This document shows positions 38,335-45,777 of a stretch of 64,000 nucleotides of DNA, piece after piece. The notes under the pieces were generated by a model, which was not told where the DNA came from, ran no database searches, and was given only the letters and a program-made list of their open reading frames with translations. Every line of letters starts with the position of its first letter. The stretch's first letter is position 1. A program made the position numbers and the translations under genes. Source of the stretch: Sphingobium sp. MI1205 (lineage in GTDB: Bacteria; Pseudomonadota; Alphaproteobacteria; Sphingomonadales; Sphingomonadaceae). The DNA is taken from positions 1,927,501 through 1,991,500 of the forward strand of contig NZ_CP005188.1 of the NCBI RefSeq assembly GCF_001563285.1, in the 5' to 3' direction.

Positions 38335-39271
38335 TAACGACCCAACACCGCAAGACGAAGCCGAGCTGTGCGCGTGGGTTGAGGCTGATCCGCGTCATGC
38401 CGTCGCCTTCGCTCGGGCCGAAGCGGCGTGGGAAGCCGCCGAGCGGCTGAAAAGCGCAGCGGCCGCAGTCAACCTTCCACCGATGGCGGAAATCGTCAGC
38501 GAGGAACAGCAACGCCGCCTGTCGCGTAACATCATGATAGCCGCGGGGGTCGCCGTGCTCCTTTTCATTTTGGCGGCCATCGTAACAGTGCAGACCTTCA
38601 ACGATGTGGATCGCTATGAGACGCGAATCGGAGAAATCCGTACCATCGCGCTTTCAGATGGATCACGCCTCCACCTCAACAGCGATAGCGCGGCAGAGGT
38701 GCGCTTCACCGACAATGGCCGAAAGGTCCGCCTGTTGAAAGGTGAAGCCGCGTTCGACGTAGCGCATGATCCTGAGCGCGCCTTTGAAGTCGAGGCTCGG
38801 TCCGCTGTGGTGCGTACGGTTGGAACCTCCTTCAACCTGCGTCTTCGCCCCGCGCTGACCGAACTGACTGTGACGCAGGGCGCTGTCACCGTGAGATGCG
38901 GCGATCGGCAACCACAGCCCGTTGCTGCTGGCGAGGGCGCCGTCCTCCAGCCTCGCAGCCTGGTGCTTACGCATCTCGATCCCAAGGTGATCCGCCAACG
39001 TACGGCCTGGCGCCAGAAGCTGGTTCAGTTGGAAGGCGAGACGATCGAGCAGGCAACGGGGGAATTCAACCGCTATCGCGTCGCCCCCATCCTGATCGGA
39101 GACACGCGCGTATCGTCCCTTCGCATCGGCGGAGAGTTCCATATCACCGACAGCGGCAAATTCCTGTCGGCGCTTCAGTCTCGTCTGCCTATACGCGTCG
39201 TCGATGGTGAGGAAGGCTCGGTCATGCTGCTTTATCGCGACATGGCGTCCCGGGGAGACGGCCCAAACTGA
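38237..39271 (+). CDS. FecR-family anti-sigma / sigma regulator
   Basis: The partner of the preceding ECF sigma factor. An N-terminal cytoplasmic domain of the FecR/DUF4880 type (EAARLLARLNNDPTPQDEAELCAWVEADPRHAVAFARAEAAW) is followed by one membrane helix at about residues 98-116 (IMIAAGVAVLLFILAAIV). The periplasmic FecR domain has RTIALSDGSRLHLNSDS, GTSFNLRLRP and TELTVTQGAVTV. A C-terminal STN-like part (ATGEFNRYRVAPILIG) receives the signal from a receptor. The start is uncertain: GTG 38237 or GTG 38258, both inside the sigma gene. Its last 40 bp overlap the convergent sirtuin gene. Confidence 0.85.
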   Translation: MRKRISNVQASGPGSNSRDGIEAEAARLLARLNNDPTPQDEAELCAWVEADPRHAVAFARAEAAWEAAERLKSAAAAVNLPPMAEIVSEEQQRRLSRNIMIAAGVAVLLFILAAIVTVQTFNDVDRYETRIGEIRTIALSDGSRLHLNSDSAAEVRFTDNGRKVRLLKGEAAFDVAHDPERAFEVEARSAVVRTVGTSFNLRLRPALTELTVTQGAVTVRCGDRQPQPVAAGEGAVLQPRSLVLTHLDPKVIRQRTAWRQKLVQLEGETIEQATGEFNRYRVAPILIGDTRVSSLRIGGEFHITDSGKFLSALQSRLPIRVVDGEEGSVMLLYRDMASRGDGPN

Positions 39272-39966
39272 CCAAGCAGTTCGCGCACCAGTTCTGGAAC
39301 CAGGCGACTTGCGGGACCGATGCGACTCTTCTCGAAATAGATGCTTCCGGCAGAAGGCTCGAGGTTCAGTTCTAGGGTGCGCGCACCAACATGCCGCGCG
39401 GTCTGAACAAACCCGGCGGCAGGATAGACTGCACCAGACGTACCGATTGACACGAACAGGTCGGCACGCCGCAGAGCCTCGTCTATCGCTTCCATCTGAT
39501 AGGGCATTTCTCCAAAGAAAACGATGTCAGGGCGAAGACTCGGCTCCCCGCAGCGCCTGCATCGCACGCCCGGCGGCAGCGGATCGACCCAAGGCGCTGC
39601 CATACCGCAAGCCGCACACAGCGCCGAGCGCAATTCGCCATGCATATGGATCAGGCGCTTGGTCCCCGCCCGCTCATGCAGGTCGTCAACATTCTGGGTG
39701 ACGATCAACAATTCGCCCGGCCATTGAGCATCAAGCGCCGCCAATGCCTTATGCGCGGGATTGGGCGCAACATCGTGGAGCTTCGCCCGCCGCTCATCAT
39801 AGAAACGATGCACAAGGTCTGCGTTCCGCACCAGCGCTTCGGGCGTGCAGACATCTTCGACATGATGCCCTTCCCGCAGGCCATCTGGGCCCCGGAAGGT
39901 GGCCAGGCCGCTTTCGGCGGAAATACCCGCACCCGTGAGGATCACGATATTCTCGATCTCGTCCAT
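39232..39966 (-). CDS. cobB: NAD-dependent protein deacylase, sirtuin
   Basis: CobB removes acyl groups from lysines using NAD. The 244-residue protein shows GAGISAESGLATFRG, the catalytic TQNVDDLHERAG with HMHGEL, a zinc site of four Cys (ALCAACGMA and VRCRRCGEP), and IGTSGAVYPAA with LNLEPS for NAD binding. FYDERRAKL near residue 53 carries the Tyr and Arg of class III sirtuins, which favour succinyl and malonyl groups. It overlaps the convergent fecR gene by 40 bp. It is about 160 bp from the divergent dapB. Confidence 0.93.
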   Translation of the reverse strand: MDEIENIVILTGAGISAESGLATFRGPDGLREGHHVEDVCTPEALVRNADLVHRFYDERRAKLHDVAPNPAHKALAALDAQWPGELLIVTQNVDDLHERAGTKRLIHMHGELRSALCAACGMAAPWVDPLPPGVRCRRCGEPSLRPDIVFFGEMPYQMEAIDEALRRADLFVSIGTSGAVYPAAGFVQTARHVGARTLELNLEPSAGSIYFEKSRIGPASRLVPELVRELLGQFGPSPRDAMSR

Positions 39967-40128
39967 CTGATCCCCCTATCGCCCAGCGTTCCCGCGCGCC
40001 ATGGCTTCCGCTGAACGCCGCTCCTTTCCAGGCGCAATCAGACAGCGCGCCCCAGCCCGCAGCTTCCAGATGACAAGCGTGCAGCGTTCTGGCATCCGAC
40101 GGCCAAGCATCTGGGGACCAGCGACATC

Positions 40129-40893
40129 ATGACGAAGATCGGACTTTTCGGAGCGGCAGGCCGCATGGGGCGCGCAATCGCTCAGGTCGCGACCGAAGCC
40201 GGGTTAAGCATCAGCGGCGGCACGGACCGTTCAGGCAACGGCGACATTCTGCCCGGCTTGGCTATCAGCGCCGATCCGCTAGCGCTCGCCGAGCAGAGTG
40301 ATGTGCTGATCGATTTTTCCGTACCCAGCGCCCTCTCCGCCCATCTGGATGCATGTGTTGCCGCGAAGAAGGCAATCCTGATCGGTACGACCGGGCTTGA
40401 GCCGGTTCATCATGCACTGATCGACGCAGCCGCTCGCCTGATCCCCGTGTTGCAGACTGGTAATACATCTCTGGGCGTCAACCTGCTGGCAGCGTTGGTC
40501 GAGCAGGCGGCATCCCGGCTGGGCGATGACTGGGACATCGAAATCCTCGAAATGCATCATCGACACAAAGTTGATGCCCCCTCCGGCACTGCCCTGCTTC
40601 TTGGGGAGGCCGCCGCACGAGGGAGAAACATCAGCCTGGCCAACCACAGCGACCGCGGCCGCGACGGCATCACGGGCGCAAGGCAGCCGGGCGCAATCGG
40701 CTTCGCCGCGCTGCGGGGCGGATCTGTGGCGGGCGACCATCAAGTCATCTTCGCTGCAGATGGAGAACGGATCGAACTGGGCCACCGCGCCGAAAGCCGC
40801 ATCATCTTCGCCCGTGGCGCAGTGAAGGGTGCTTCCTGGCTCTTGGGCCAACCAGCCGGCCGATATGACATGAAAGCGGTGCTGGGCCTCTGA
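40129..40893 (+). CDS. dapB: 4-hydroxy-tetrahydrodipicolinate reductase
   Basis: DapB catalyses the NAD(P)H-dependent reduction in the diaminopimelate/lysine pathway. The 254-residue protein has the nucleotide motif IGLFGAAGRMGRAIAQ at the N-terminus, the conserved IDFSVPSA, GTTGLEP, the substrate-binding EMHHRHKVDAPSGTALLLGEAAA and GEHQVIF-like GDHQVIFAADGERIELGHRAESR. Size and motifs are standard. nth follows 7 bp downstream, so the two genes are probably co-transcribed. Confidence 0.95.
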   Translation: MTKIGLFGAAGRMGRAIAQVATEAGLSISGGTDRSGNGDILPGLAISADPLALAEQSDVLIDFSVPSALSAHLDACVAAKKAILIGTTGLEPVHHALIDAAARLIPVLQTGNTSLGVNLLAALVEQAASRLGDDWDIEILEMHHRHKVDAPSGTALLLGEAAARGRNISLANHSDRGRDGITGARQPGAIGFAALRGGSVAGDHQVIFAADGERIELGHRAESRIIFARGAVKGASWLLGQPAGRYDMKAVLGL

Positions 40894-40900
40894 TCCGGCG

Positions 40901-41560
40901 ATGAAAAAAGACCAGATCTTCGACTTCTTCAGCCGCCTGGCGGAAGCGAATCCGACCCCGCGCACGGAGCTGGAATATGATAACGACTATCAGCTGCTAG
41001 TGGCGGTCGTGCTGTCCGCCCAGGCGACAGACGTCGGCGTTAACAAGGCGACGCGCGCGCTGTTCCGCGAGGTGGAAACCCCCGCCCAGATGATGGAATT
41101 GGGAGAAGATGGCCTGAAGGCGCATATCAAGACCATCGGTCTGTTCAATGCCAAGGCAAAGAATGTCATTGCGCTCTCAGAGATATTGGTGCGCGACTTC
41201 GCTGGCCAGGTTCCGCAGGATCGCGACATATTAACGACCCTGCCAGGCGTCGGACGAAAGACCGCGAATGTGGTGATGAACACCGCATTTGGGCATGAAA
41301 CATTCGCAGTTGATACACATATCTTCCGAATCGGCAATCGCACCGGGCTGGCGTCGGGCAAGACGCCGCTTGCGGTCGAACAAAAATTGGAGAAGCGCGT
41401 CCCCGGCCCTTTTCGCCGCGATGCCCATCATTGGCTGATTCTCCACGGGCGCTATGTCTGCAAGGCGCGGCGACCCGAATGCTGGCGCTGCATCGTTGCT
41501 GACCTGTGCCGTTACAAGCCGAAAACGCACGCTCCTAAACCCACCGCCGCCGTCGGCTGA
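40901..41560 (+). CDS. nth: Endonuclease III
   Basis: This DNA glycosylase/AP lyase removes oxidised pyrimidines. The 219-residue protein has the helix-hairpin-helix LPGVGRKTANVVMNTAFG with the catalytic Lys near residue 118, the catalytic Asp in FAVDTHIFRIGNRTG near 136, and the C-terminal iron-sulfur ligands spaced Cys-X6-Cys-X2-Cys-X5-Cys (CKARRPECWRCIVADLC). All active-site elements are present. The start is 7 bp after the dapB stop. Confidence 0.95.
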   Translation: MKKDQIFDFFSRLAEANPTPRTELEYDNDYQLLVAVVLSAQATDVGVNKATRALFREVETPAQMMELGEDGLKAHIKTIGLFNAKAKNVIALSEILVRDFAGQVPQDRDILTTLPGVGRKTANVVMNTAFGHETFAVDTHIFRIGNRTGLASGKTPLAVEQKLEKRVPGPFRRDAHHWLILHGRYVCKARRPECWRCIVADLCRYKPKTHAPKPTAAVG

Positions 41561-41666
41561 CGCCACGCCATTATCGCGCGGTTCAGGCGAGCCATGCTAT
41601 TGGCAGATACGGAACGCCCCATTTGGTAACGTGTTTTCCGTGACGACAATGAGGAGAGGCAAGTCA

Positions 41667-42053
41667 ATGTCCGTCCCTGTTCATCCAGCCCTTCGCTTGA
41701 GCGTAACCGTAGCACTTTTGTCGCTGGTCGCGCCCGTCACCGCGAAACCGCGATCCGACAATCTGGTCCCTTCCGGAAAGCCAGTCGATTGCATTCAGAT
41801 CAACTCGATCCGCCAGACCGACGTTCGTGATGATCGAACCATCGACTTCATCCTGAATGGCAACAAGATTTATCGGAATATATTGCCAAACAGCTGTCCC
41901 GGCTTGGGGTTCGAGCGACGATTCATGTACAAGACCAGCCTGGCCCAGCTTTGCTCGGTCGATATTGTAACGGTGCTGTACAATTCGCCCAATCTGATGC
42001 GCGGCGCGAGTTGCGGACTGGGCAAGTTTCAACCGATGGCGAAGAGCAAATAG
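41667..42053 (+). CDS. Small secreted protein, DUF6491-like
   Basis: The 128-residue protein begins with a signal peptide (to about residue 26, APVTAKP). The mature part has CIQINSIRQTDVRDDRTIDF, KIYRNILPNSCPGLGFE and LCSVDIVTVL...GASCGLGKF. The conserved Cys residues and DDRTI motif fit the family I recall as DUF6491, which is frequent in sphingomonads and has no known function. AGGAGAGG lies 9 bp upstream of the chosen ATG. It is the last gene before the tRNA-Arg locus and the mobile island. Confidence 0.75.
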   Translation: MSVPVHPALRLSVTVALLSLVAPVTAKPRSDNLVPSGKPVDCIQINSIRQTDVRDDRTIDFILNGNKIYRNILPNSCPGLGFERRFMYKTSLAQLCSVDIVTVLYNSPNLMRGASCGLGKFQPMAKSK

Positions 42054-42127
42054 ATTGGCGTGTCGCCATTTTGGTGCTGGCGTCTGCAGTTGCGCTTTGC
42101 TAAGCGGCGCTTCGCACCAAGCGATAC

Positions 42128-42169
42128 GCACCCATAGCTCAGCTGGATAGAGCGTTGCCCTCCGAAGGC
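42128..42169 (+). tRNA. Broken 5' half of a tRNA-Arg(CCG) gene
   Basis: The 42 bases match the 5' half of the intact tRNA-Arg gene at 42337 with four differences and stop exactly at the end of the 13-bp anticodon stem-loop core GCCCTCCGAAGGC (42157-42169). The T arm and 3' acceptor strand are missing; unrelated sequence with a 7-bp hairpin (CTCGCGT...ACGCGAG) follows. It cannot give a functional tRNA. It looks like the attachment-site scar of an element that recombined in the anticodon loop. Confidence 0.85.
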
Positions 42170-42247
42170 TCGCGTCCAACGCGAGAGCAGCGATTTTATA
42201 CCGGATTTCCGGGGGCTTAACAAGGATACAGAAAGGACGGACGGAAA

Positions 42248-42557
42248 AACTCACCAGAAACTCACCGCGATCGGGCAGCCGAACTTGATCGTGGATTGAC
42301 CTTTCTCGGCACTAAATTTACGGCTTCAAGCCTTCCGCACCCGTAGCTCAGCTGGATAGAGTGGCGCCCTCCGAAGGCGTAGGTCACAGGTTCGAATCCT
42401 GTCGGGTGCACCAAATTTCCTCGATAAATCAGTCAGTTGCAAGGTTTTGAACCCTCACCGTTCGCGGCTCCCCAATCCCAAAACTCACCAGCTTTGGACG
42501 CGACGCCTGCAAATCTCGCTGATTTCAGCTGAAAACACTCTGAGAACAACTCACCAG
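42248..42557 (+). repeat. Four direct copies of AACTCACC around tRNA-Arg
   Basis: AACTCACCAG occurs at 42248-42257, 42482-42491 and 42548-42557, and AACTCACCGC at 42259-42268, all in the same direction and on both sides of the intact tRNA. Short direct repeats beside a tRNA att core are what integrase arm-binding sites look like. No integrase gene is near, so this is a suggestion. Confidence 0.5.
42337..42413 (+). tRNA. tRNA-Arg (anticodon CCG)
   Basis: A complete 77-nt tRNA. The acceptor stem GCACCCG pairs with CGGGTGC, the anticodon loop is CTCCGAA with anticodon CCG, the T-loop is TTCGAAT, and CCA is encoded. It decodes CGG. A second, broken copy of its 5' half lies 209 bp upstream. Confidence 0.95.
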
Positions 42558-42752
42558 CGGAAATGAGCCCGCTGGCTGGCATGGGGCATGGCTAAATCCC
42601 AACTCGCCGCGCCAACGAGGCGGTTATGCGAAGCATGGTTGCCGCTGCGTGTTCGAGCGCGCGCAGACGCTCAGCATCGCGCCATTCCTTGATGCTCGTC
42701 TTCGCTGGAATTAAGAGCGCGAAGATTGAAGACGCGCCGCCATTGAGTTATA
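42414..42752. other. Gene-free stretch between tRNA-Arg and the vapBC operator
   Basis: About 340 bp without a credible gene. It contains two of the AACTCACC repeats in its first 150 bases. The remainder shows no motif I recognise. Confidence 0.4.
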
Positions 42753-42774
42753 TGATGCGTGATGTTTGATGCGT
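42753..42774 (+). promoter_or_regulatory. Possible VapB(C) operator: repeated TGATGCGT
   Basis: TGATGCGT occurs at 42753-42760 and again at 42767-42774, 14 bp apart in direct orientation, only 11 bp before the antitoxin start. Ribbon-helix-helix antitoxins commonly repress through short repeated half-sites at this place. Confidence 0.45.
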
Positions 42775-42784
42775 TGAGGAAGTT

Positions 42785-43012
42785 ATGCGAACCACATTGG
42801 CGATCGATGACGACGTATTAGTCGCGGCTAAGGCGATCGCGCGGCAGCAGCGCAGGAGTGTCGGAGAGGTGGTGTCCGATCTCGCGCGCCGCGCATTGCG
42901 GCGCCCGCAAGCTCCCGCAGCGCGCAATGGCATTCCTCTTCTGTCGGTATCGGATGAGGCAACGGTGGTCACGCTTGAAACGGTGAACTTGCTCCGCGAC
43001 GAGCTGCCGTGA
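42785..43012 (+). CDS. vapB: VapB-like antitoxin
   Basis: The 75-residue protein has an N-terminal ribbon-helix-helix DNA-binding fold (MRTTLAIDDDVLVAAKAIA, then SVGEVVSDLARRALRR) and a C-terminal tail that would wrap the toxin. GAGGAAG lies 5-11 bp before the ATG. The toxin start overlaps its stop as GTGA, the usual translational coupling of toxin-antitoxin pairs. It should neutralise the PIN-domain toxin and autorepress the operon through the TGATGCGT repeats just upstream. As the first gene after the tRNA it may stabilise the island. Confidence 0.88.
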   Translation: MRTTLAIDDDVLVAAKAIARQQRRSVGEVVSDLARRALRRPQAPAARNGIPLLSVSDEATVVTLETVNLLRDELP

Positions 43013-43446
43013 CCTTTCTGCTCGACGTCAACGTACTCATCGCCCTGATCGATCCGGCACACATCAGCCATGATCCCGCGCACCAATGGTTCGAGTCGGT
43101 TGGCAAGGTGTCCTGGGCGACCTGCCCCATAACGGAGAACGGGGTCATCCGCATCGTTGGCCATGCCAGCTATCCCAATACACCGGGATCGACGGCAGAT
43201 GTCGCGGCTATTATGGCCAAGATGTGCGGATTGTCGGGACACGCTTTCTGGCCCGATAGCTTGAGCCTGACCGATGCTGCTCACGTCGATGCGTCGCAAG
43301 TGCTAACCTCGGCTCAAGTGACCGATACCTATTTGCTAGCGCTGGCCCGCGCCAATGGAGGAAAGCTAGCGACATTTGATAGACGCCTTTCGGTAAAGGC
43401 GGTGAAGGGTGGAAAGGAAACGCTCCACATCATCGGTAATTCATGA
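43009..43446 (+). CDS. vapC: VapC-like PIN-domain toxin
   Basis: A PIN-domain ribonuclease of 145 residues. The acidic active-site residues are visible: Asp in FLLDVNVLIALID near residue 5, Glu in PITENGVIRIV near 43, Asp in SAQVTDTYLLALA near 105 and Asp in KLATFDRRL near 124. VapC toxins usually cleave initiator tRNA or rRNA when the antitoxin is lost. The GTG start overlaps the antitoxin stop. The subgroup with a long N-terminal ENG motif is common on alphaproteobacterial islands. Confidence 0.9.
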   Translation: MTFLLDVNVLIALIDPAHISHDPAHQWFESVGKVSWATCPITENGVIRIVGHASYPNTPGSTADVAAIMAKMCGLSGHAFWPDSLSLTDAAHVDASQVLTSAQVTDTYLLALARANGGKLATFDRRLSVKAVKGGKETLHIIGNS

Positions 43447-43480
43447 AGAGGAGAGCCACCACCGGACGAGCGTCGTCGAT

Positions 43481-44710
43481 ATGTCCCGACTGGTTTCTTC
43501 CAGTCGGGACTGTAGGCTATCGTCCCAGGGGCGCGGGGATGCACAGTTGATCGAGAGGATACAAAACCGGCTGGCGAAAGCCTTGGAGACCCAAGGGTCC
43601 GCGAAGGCCATCCGCACGCATAGCGGCGCGGCGCTCGGATCGAGCGTCGGGCTGGTGCGCAAGCGCAATGAGGATTCCTGCCTCGTCGCCCGAGCATCCT
43701 ATGCGCCTGGTGGCCGCGCGAATTTCACCGTAGCGATGGTTTGCGATGGCCTTGGCGGTATGAGCCAGGGCCGGGAAGCCGCAATCCTGGCCGCCAGCGC
43801 CTTTACCGCGCATCTGTATTGCGCGCCAGCCATCGGCTGGGAGGAGCGGCTTTCCCAGGCAATCGCCTATGCGAACGCCGAGGTCTATCGGCGGCTGCGC
43901 GGTGATGGTGGCACCACGCTCTCGGCGGTGATTTCATCACACGACGGGGCGATGTTTTGCCATGTAGGCGACAGTCGCATCTACGGCGTCATGCCCGACC
44001 GCGCCCTGGAACAATTGACGCGCGACGATACCATCAATGCACTGCTGAAACGGCAAGAAGGCGAAGCCGAGCCTCCAAAGGATTCGCGATTGTTGCAGTT
44101 CGTCGGCATGGGCGAAGAAATGGAGGCTCAGATCGCCCCCGTTCCAAGCCATTGTCGTTCCGTTCTCCTGACATCCGATGGCGCGCACGATGTTCCCCAC
44201 GTCGTGTTCCAGCGGGTCGTCACTGCCGCGGCAGGAGGGAGCGATCTCATTCGCAAGTTGTTGACGCTGTCCGACATGATGGGCGGCCGCGACAATGCCA
44301 CCGCTATCCTGCTCCCCATAGGGAGTGAGGCAGAACTCTATGATGACAGCGGCGAGAATGAACTGCTCGCAATCCTGCCCAACGAGACCCTGGCCATCCA
44401 CATCACGGGGGGAGACGCGCGGGAGCGATCGGGGGGTGTGCGCAATCCACCGCCCAATTATCGGCCTCATGAGCCGAGCAAGCGGATCGAAGAGGCGCCC
44501 TCCCCGGAAAAGGCCGTGGATAACAAGCCGGAGTCCAAGCCTGCCGCTACCAAGGGGAAAGGGCGGACAACCAAGGCACGCAAGCCCAAGCAGCGTCCCG
44601 CGCGCCCAAAGACGGATGCTGCCGACCGACTACCGCTTGATGAGCCGGGCAACGAAGTCGATGTTCAATTTTCCGCTCCGGCCACCCGACCGGATGAGGA
44701 CAAGCAATGA
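43481..44710 (+). CDS. PP2C-family protein Ser/Thr phosphatase
   Basis: A PP2C domain occupies about residues 45-290. Metal-binding and core motifs are SVGLVRKRNEDS, MVCDGLGGMSQGREAA, GTTLSAVI, MFCHVGDSRIYG, LLTSDGAHD and GGRDNATAILL. A basic, Pro/Lys-rich tail of about 90 residues (for example KGKGRTTKARKPKQR) follows and is probably disordered. The start is uncertain: ATG 43481 or a GTG at 43409 overlapping vapC. Its stop overlaps the next kinase start as ATGA. The phosphatase most likely reverses phosphorylation by the two kinases encoded next. No membrane segment is present, so it acts in the cytoplasm. Confidence 0.88.
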   Translation: MSRLVSSSRDCRLSSQGRGDAQLIERIQNRLAKALETQGSAKAIRTHSGAALGSSVGLVRKRNEDSCLVARASYAPGGRANFTVAMVCDGLGGMSQGREAAILAASAFTAHLYCAPAIGWEERLSQAIAYANAEVYRRLRGDGGTTLSAVISSHDGAMFCHVGDSRIYGVMPDRALEQLTRDDTINALLKRQEGEAEPPKDSRLLQFVGMGEEMEAQIAPVPSHCRSVLLTSDGAHDVPHVVFQRVVTAAAGGSDLIRKLLTLSDMMGGRDNATAILLPIGSEAELYDDSGENELLAILPNETLAIHITGGDARERSGGVRNPPPNYRPHEPSKRIEEAPSPEKAVDNKPESKPAATKGKGRTTKARKPKQRPARPKTDAADRLPLDEPGNEVDVQFSAPATRPDEDKQ

Positions 44711-45777
44711 AATTGCCTGCCCGCTACGAGAAAGATGGCTCGCCCTTTTCCGGTGGCGGGATGTCGACCGCGTTTAAGTGTAAGGACAAGCATCTCGATC
44801 GCCATGTGCTCGTCAAGGTGCTTCAGAAGGGTGTGGACCAGAAGCGCATTCTCGACGAGGTCAAGGCCCTGAGCGCCATCCGGTCCAAGCATGTCGTCCA
44901 GATTTACGACGTACTCAAGGATGGCTCCGGTGCGGTCACAGCGCTCGTGGAAGAGTTCCTTCCCGGCCAGGATCTGAATGAGATCGTTCCGATCAAGGAT
45001 GCCGGCACGTTCCTGCGGCATGTCTATGCGATCGCCTGCGGCCTTGCCGACATTCATGCGGTTGGCGTGGTTCATCGCGACATCAAGCCCAACAACATGA
45101 AAATCGATGCCGAGGCCTGCCTCCGAATTTTCGATTTCGGCCTGTCCCGCACGGACGGCGTGAACTGCGAGACGATCGGGACGATCGGGACCCTGGGCTA
45201 TATTGCCCCAGAACTTTGCGCTCCGGCACATCAGAAGGTCAACTTCACGTCGGCGGTCGATGTCTTCGCCTTTGGCGCCACCGCGCTCAAACTGATCCGC
45301 GGCAAGTTGCCCAATGACCTGCGCGCGATTCCGCCGAATCTGCCCAGCGCGGATACGGACTTCGCCAAGCAAACGCTCGCCCTTCCGCCGGCGATTGCCG
45401 CAACCCTCAACCAGTGTCTATCGAAAAAGCCCGCCAACCGCCCAAGCATGGAGACGGTTCGCGACATCGTTGGCCGCCATTTGCTGCATGGCCGGCACAA
45501 GGCGACGATGATCGTTGGCGAGAAGATCCATTATCTTGAGCAGATCGGCCAATCCGTGAAGCTCAGCGCAGGCTCGCTTGGCTCCGTGGATGTGAGTTAC
45601 GATGGCTATGATTTCATCGCGACCAATGTCGTGGGCGACGTCTACATCAACAATATGAGTATTGCGCCGCCGCAGAAGCTCCCGGGCGCATGCGTTATCA
45701 CGCTGGGCTCCCCCAGCCTGGGCTTTCAAAGGCGATACATCACTTTTGACGTCACGCATCCGGAGGTGGTTCTGTGA
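44707..45777 (+). CDS. Serine/threonine protein kinase (first of two)
   Basis: The 356-residue protein starts with a compact Hanks-type kinase domain: glycine loop SGGGMSTAFKCKD, ATP-binding Lys in HVLVKVLQ near residue 38, catalytic loop VVHRDIKPNNMK near 128, metal-binding IFDFGLS near 149 and APELC as the APE motif. The activation segment has several Thr (CETIGTIGTLGY). From about residue 265 a beta-rich C-terminal part of about 90 residues follows that I cannot assign; it has no FHA signature. There is no membrane helix. ATGA and GTGA overlaps tie it to the phosphatase and the second kinase. Confidence 0.88.
   Translation: MKLPARYEKDGSPFSGGGMSTAFKCKDKHLDRHVLVKVLQKGVDQKRILDEVKALSAIRSKHVVQIYDVLKDGSGAVTALVEEFLPGQDLNEIVPIKDAGTFLRHVYAIACGLADIHAVGVVHRDIKPNNMKIDAEACLRIFDFGLSRTDGVNCETIGTIGTLGYIAPELCAPAHQKVNFTSAVDVFAFGATALKLIRGKLPNDLRAIPPNLPSADTDFAKQTLALPPAIAATLNQCLSKKPANRPSMETVRDIVGRHLLHGRHKATMIVGEKIHYLEQIGQSVKLSAGSLGSVDVSYDGYDFIATNVVGDVYINNMSIAPPQKLPGACVITLGSPSLGFQRRYITFDVTHPEVVL

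Noticed and set aside
39204..39701. Plus-strand frame across the sirtuin gene
   Set aside because: It is antisense to cobB and has the Arg/Pro/Ala-rich look of a shadow frame.
42128..42169. Upstream tRNA-like stretch as a second functional tRNA-Arg
   Set aside because: The 3' half is missing and the following bases do not pair into a T arm or acceptor stem.
45500..45777. C-terminal part of the first kinase as an FHA domain
   Set aside because: It is beta-rich but lacks the GR, S-x-x-H and N-G landmarks of FHA domains.
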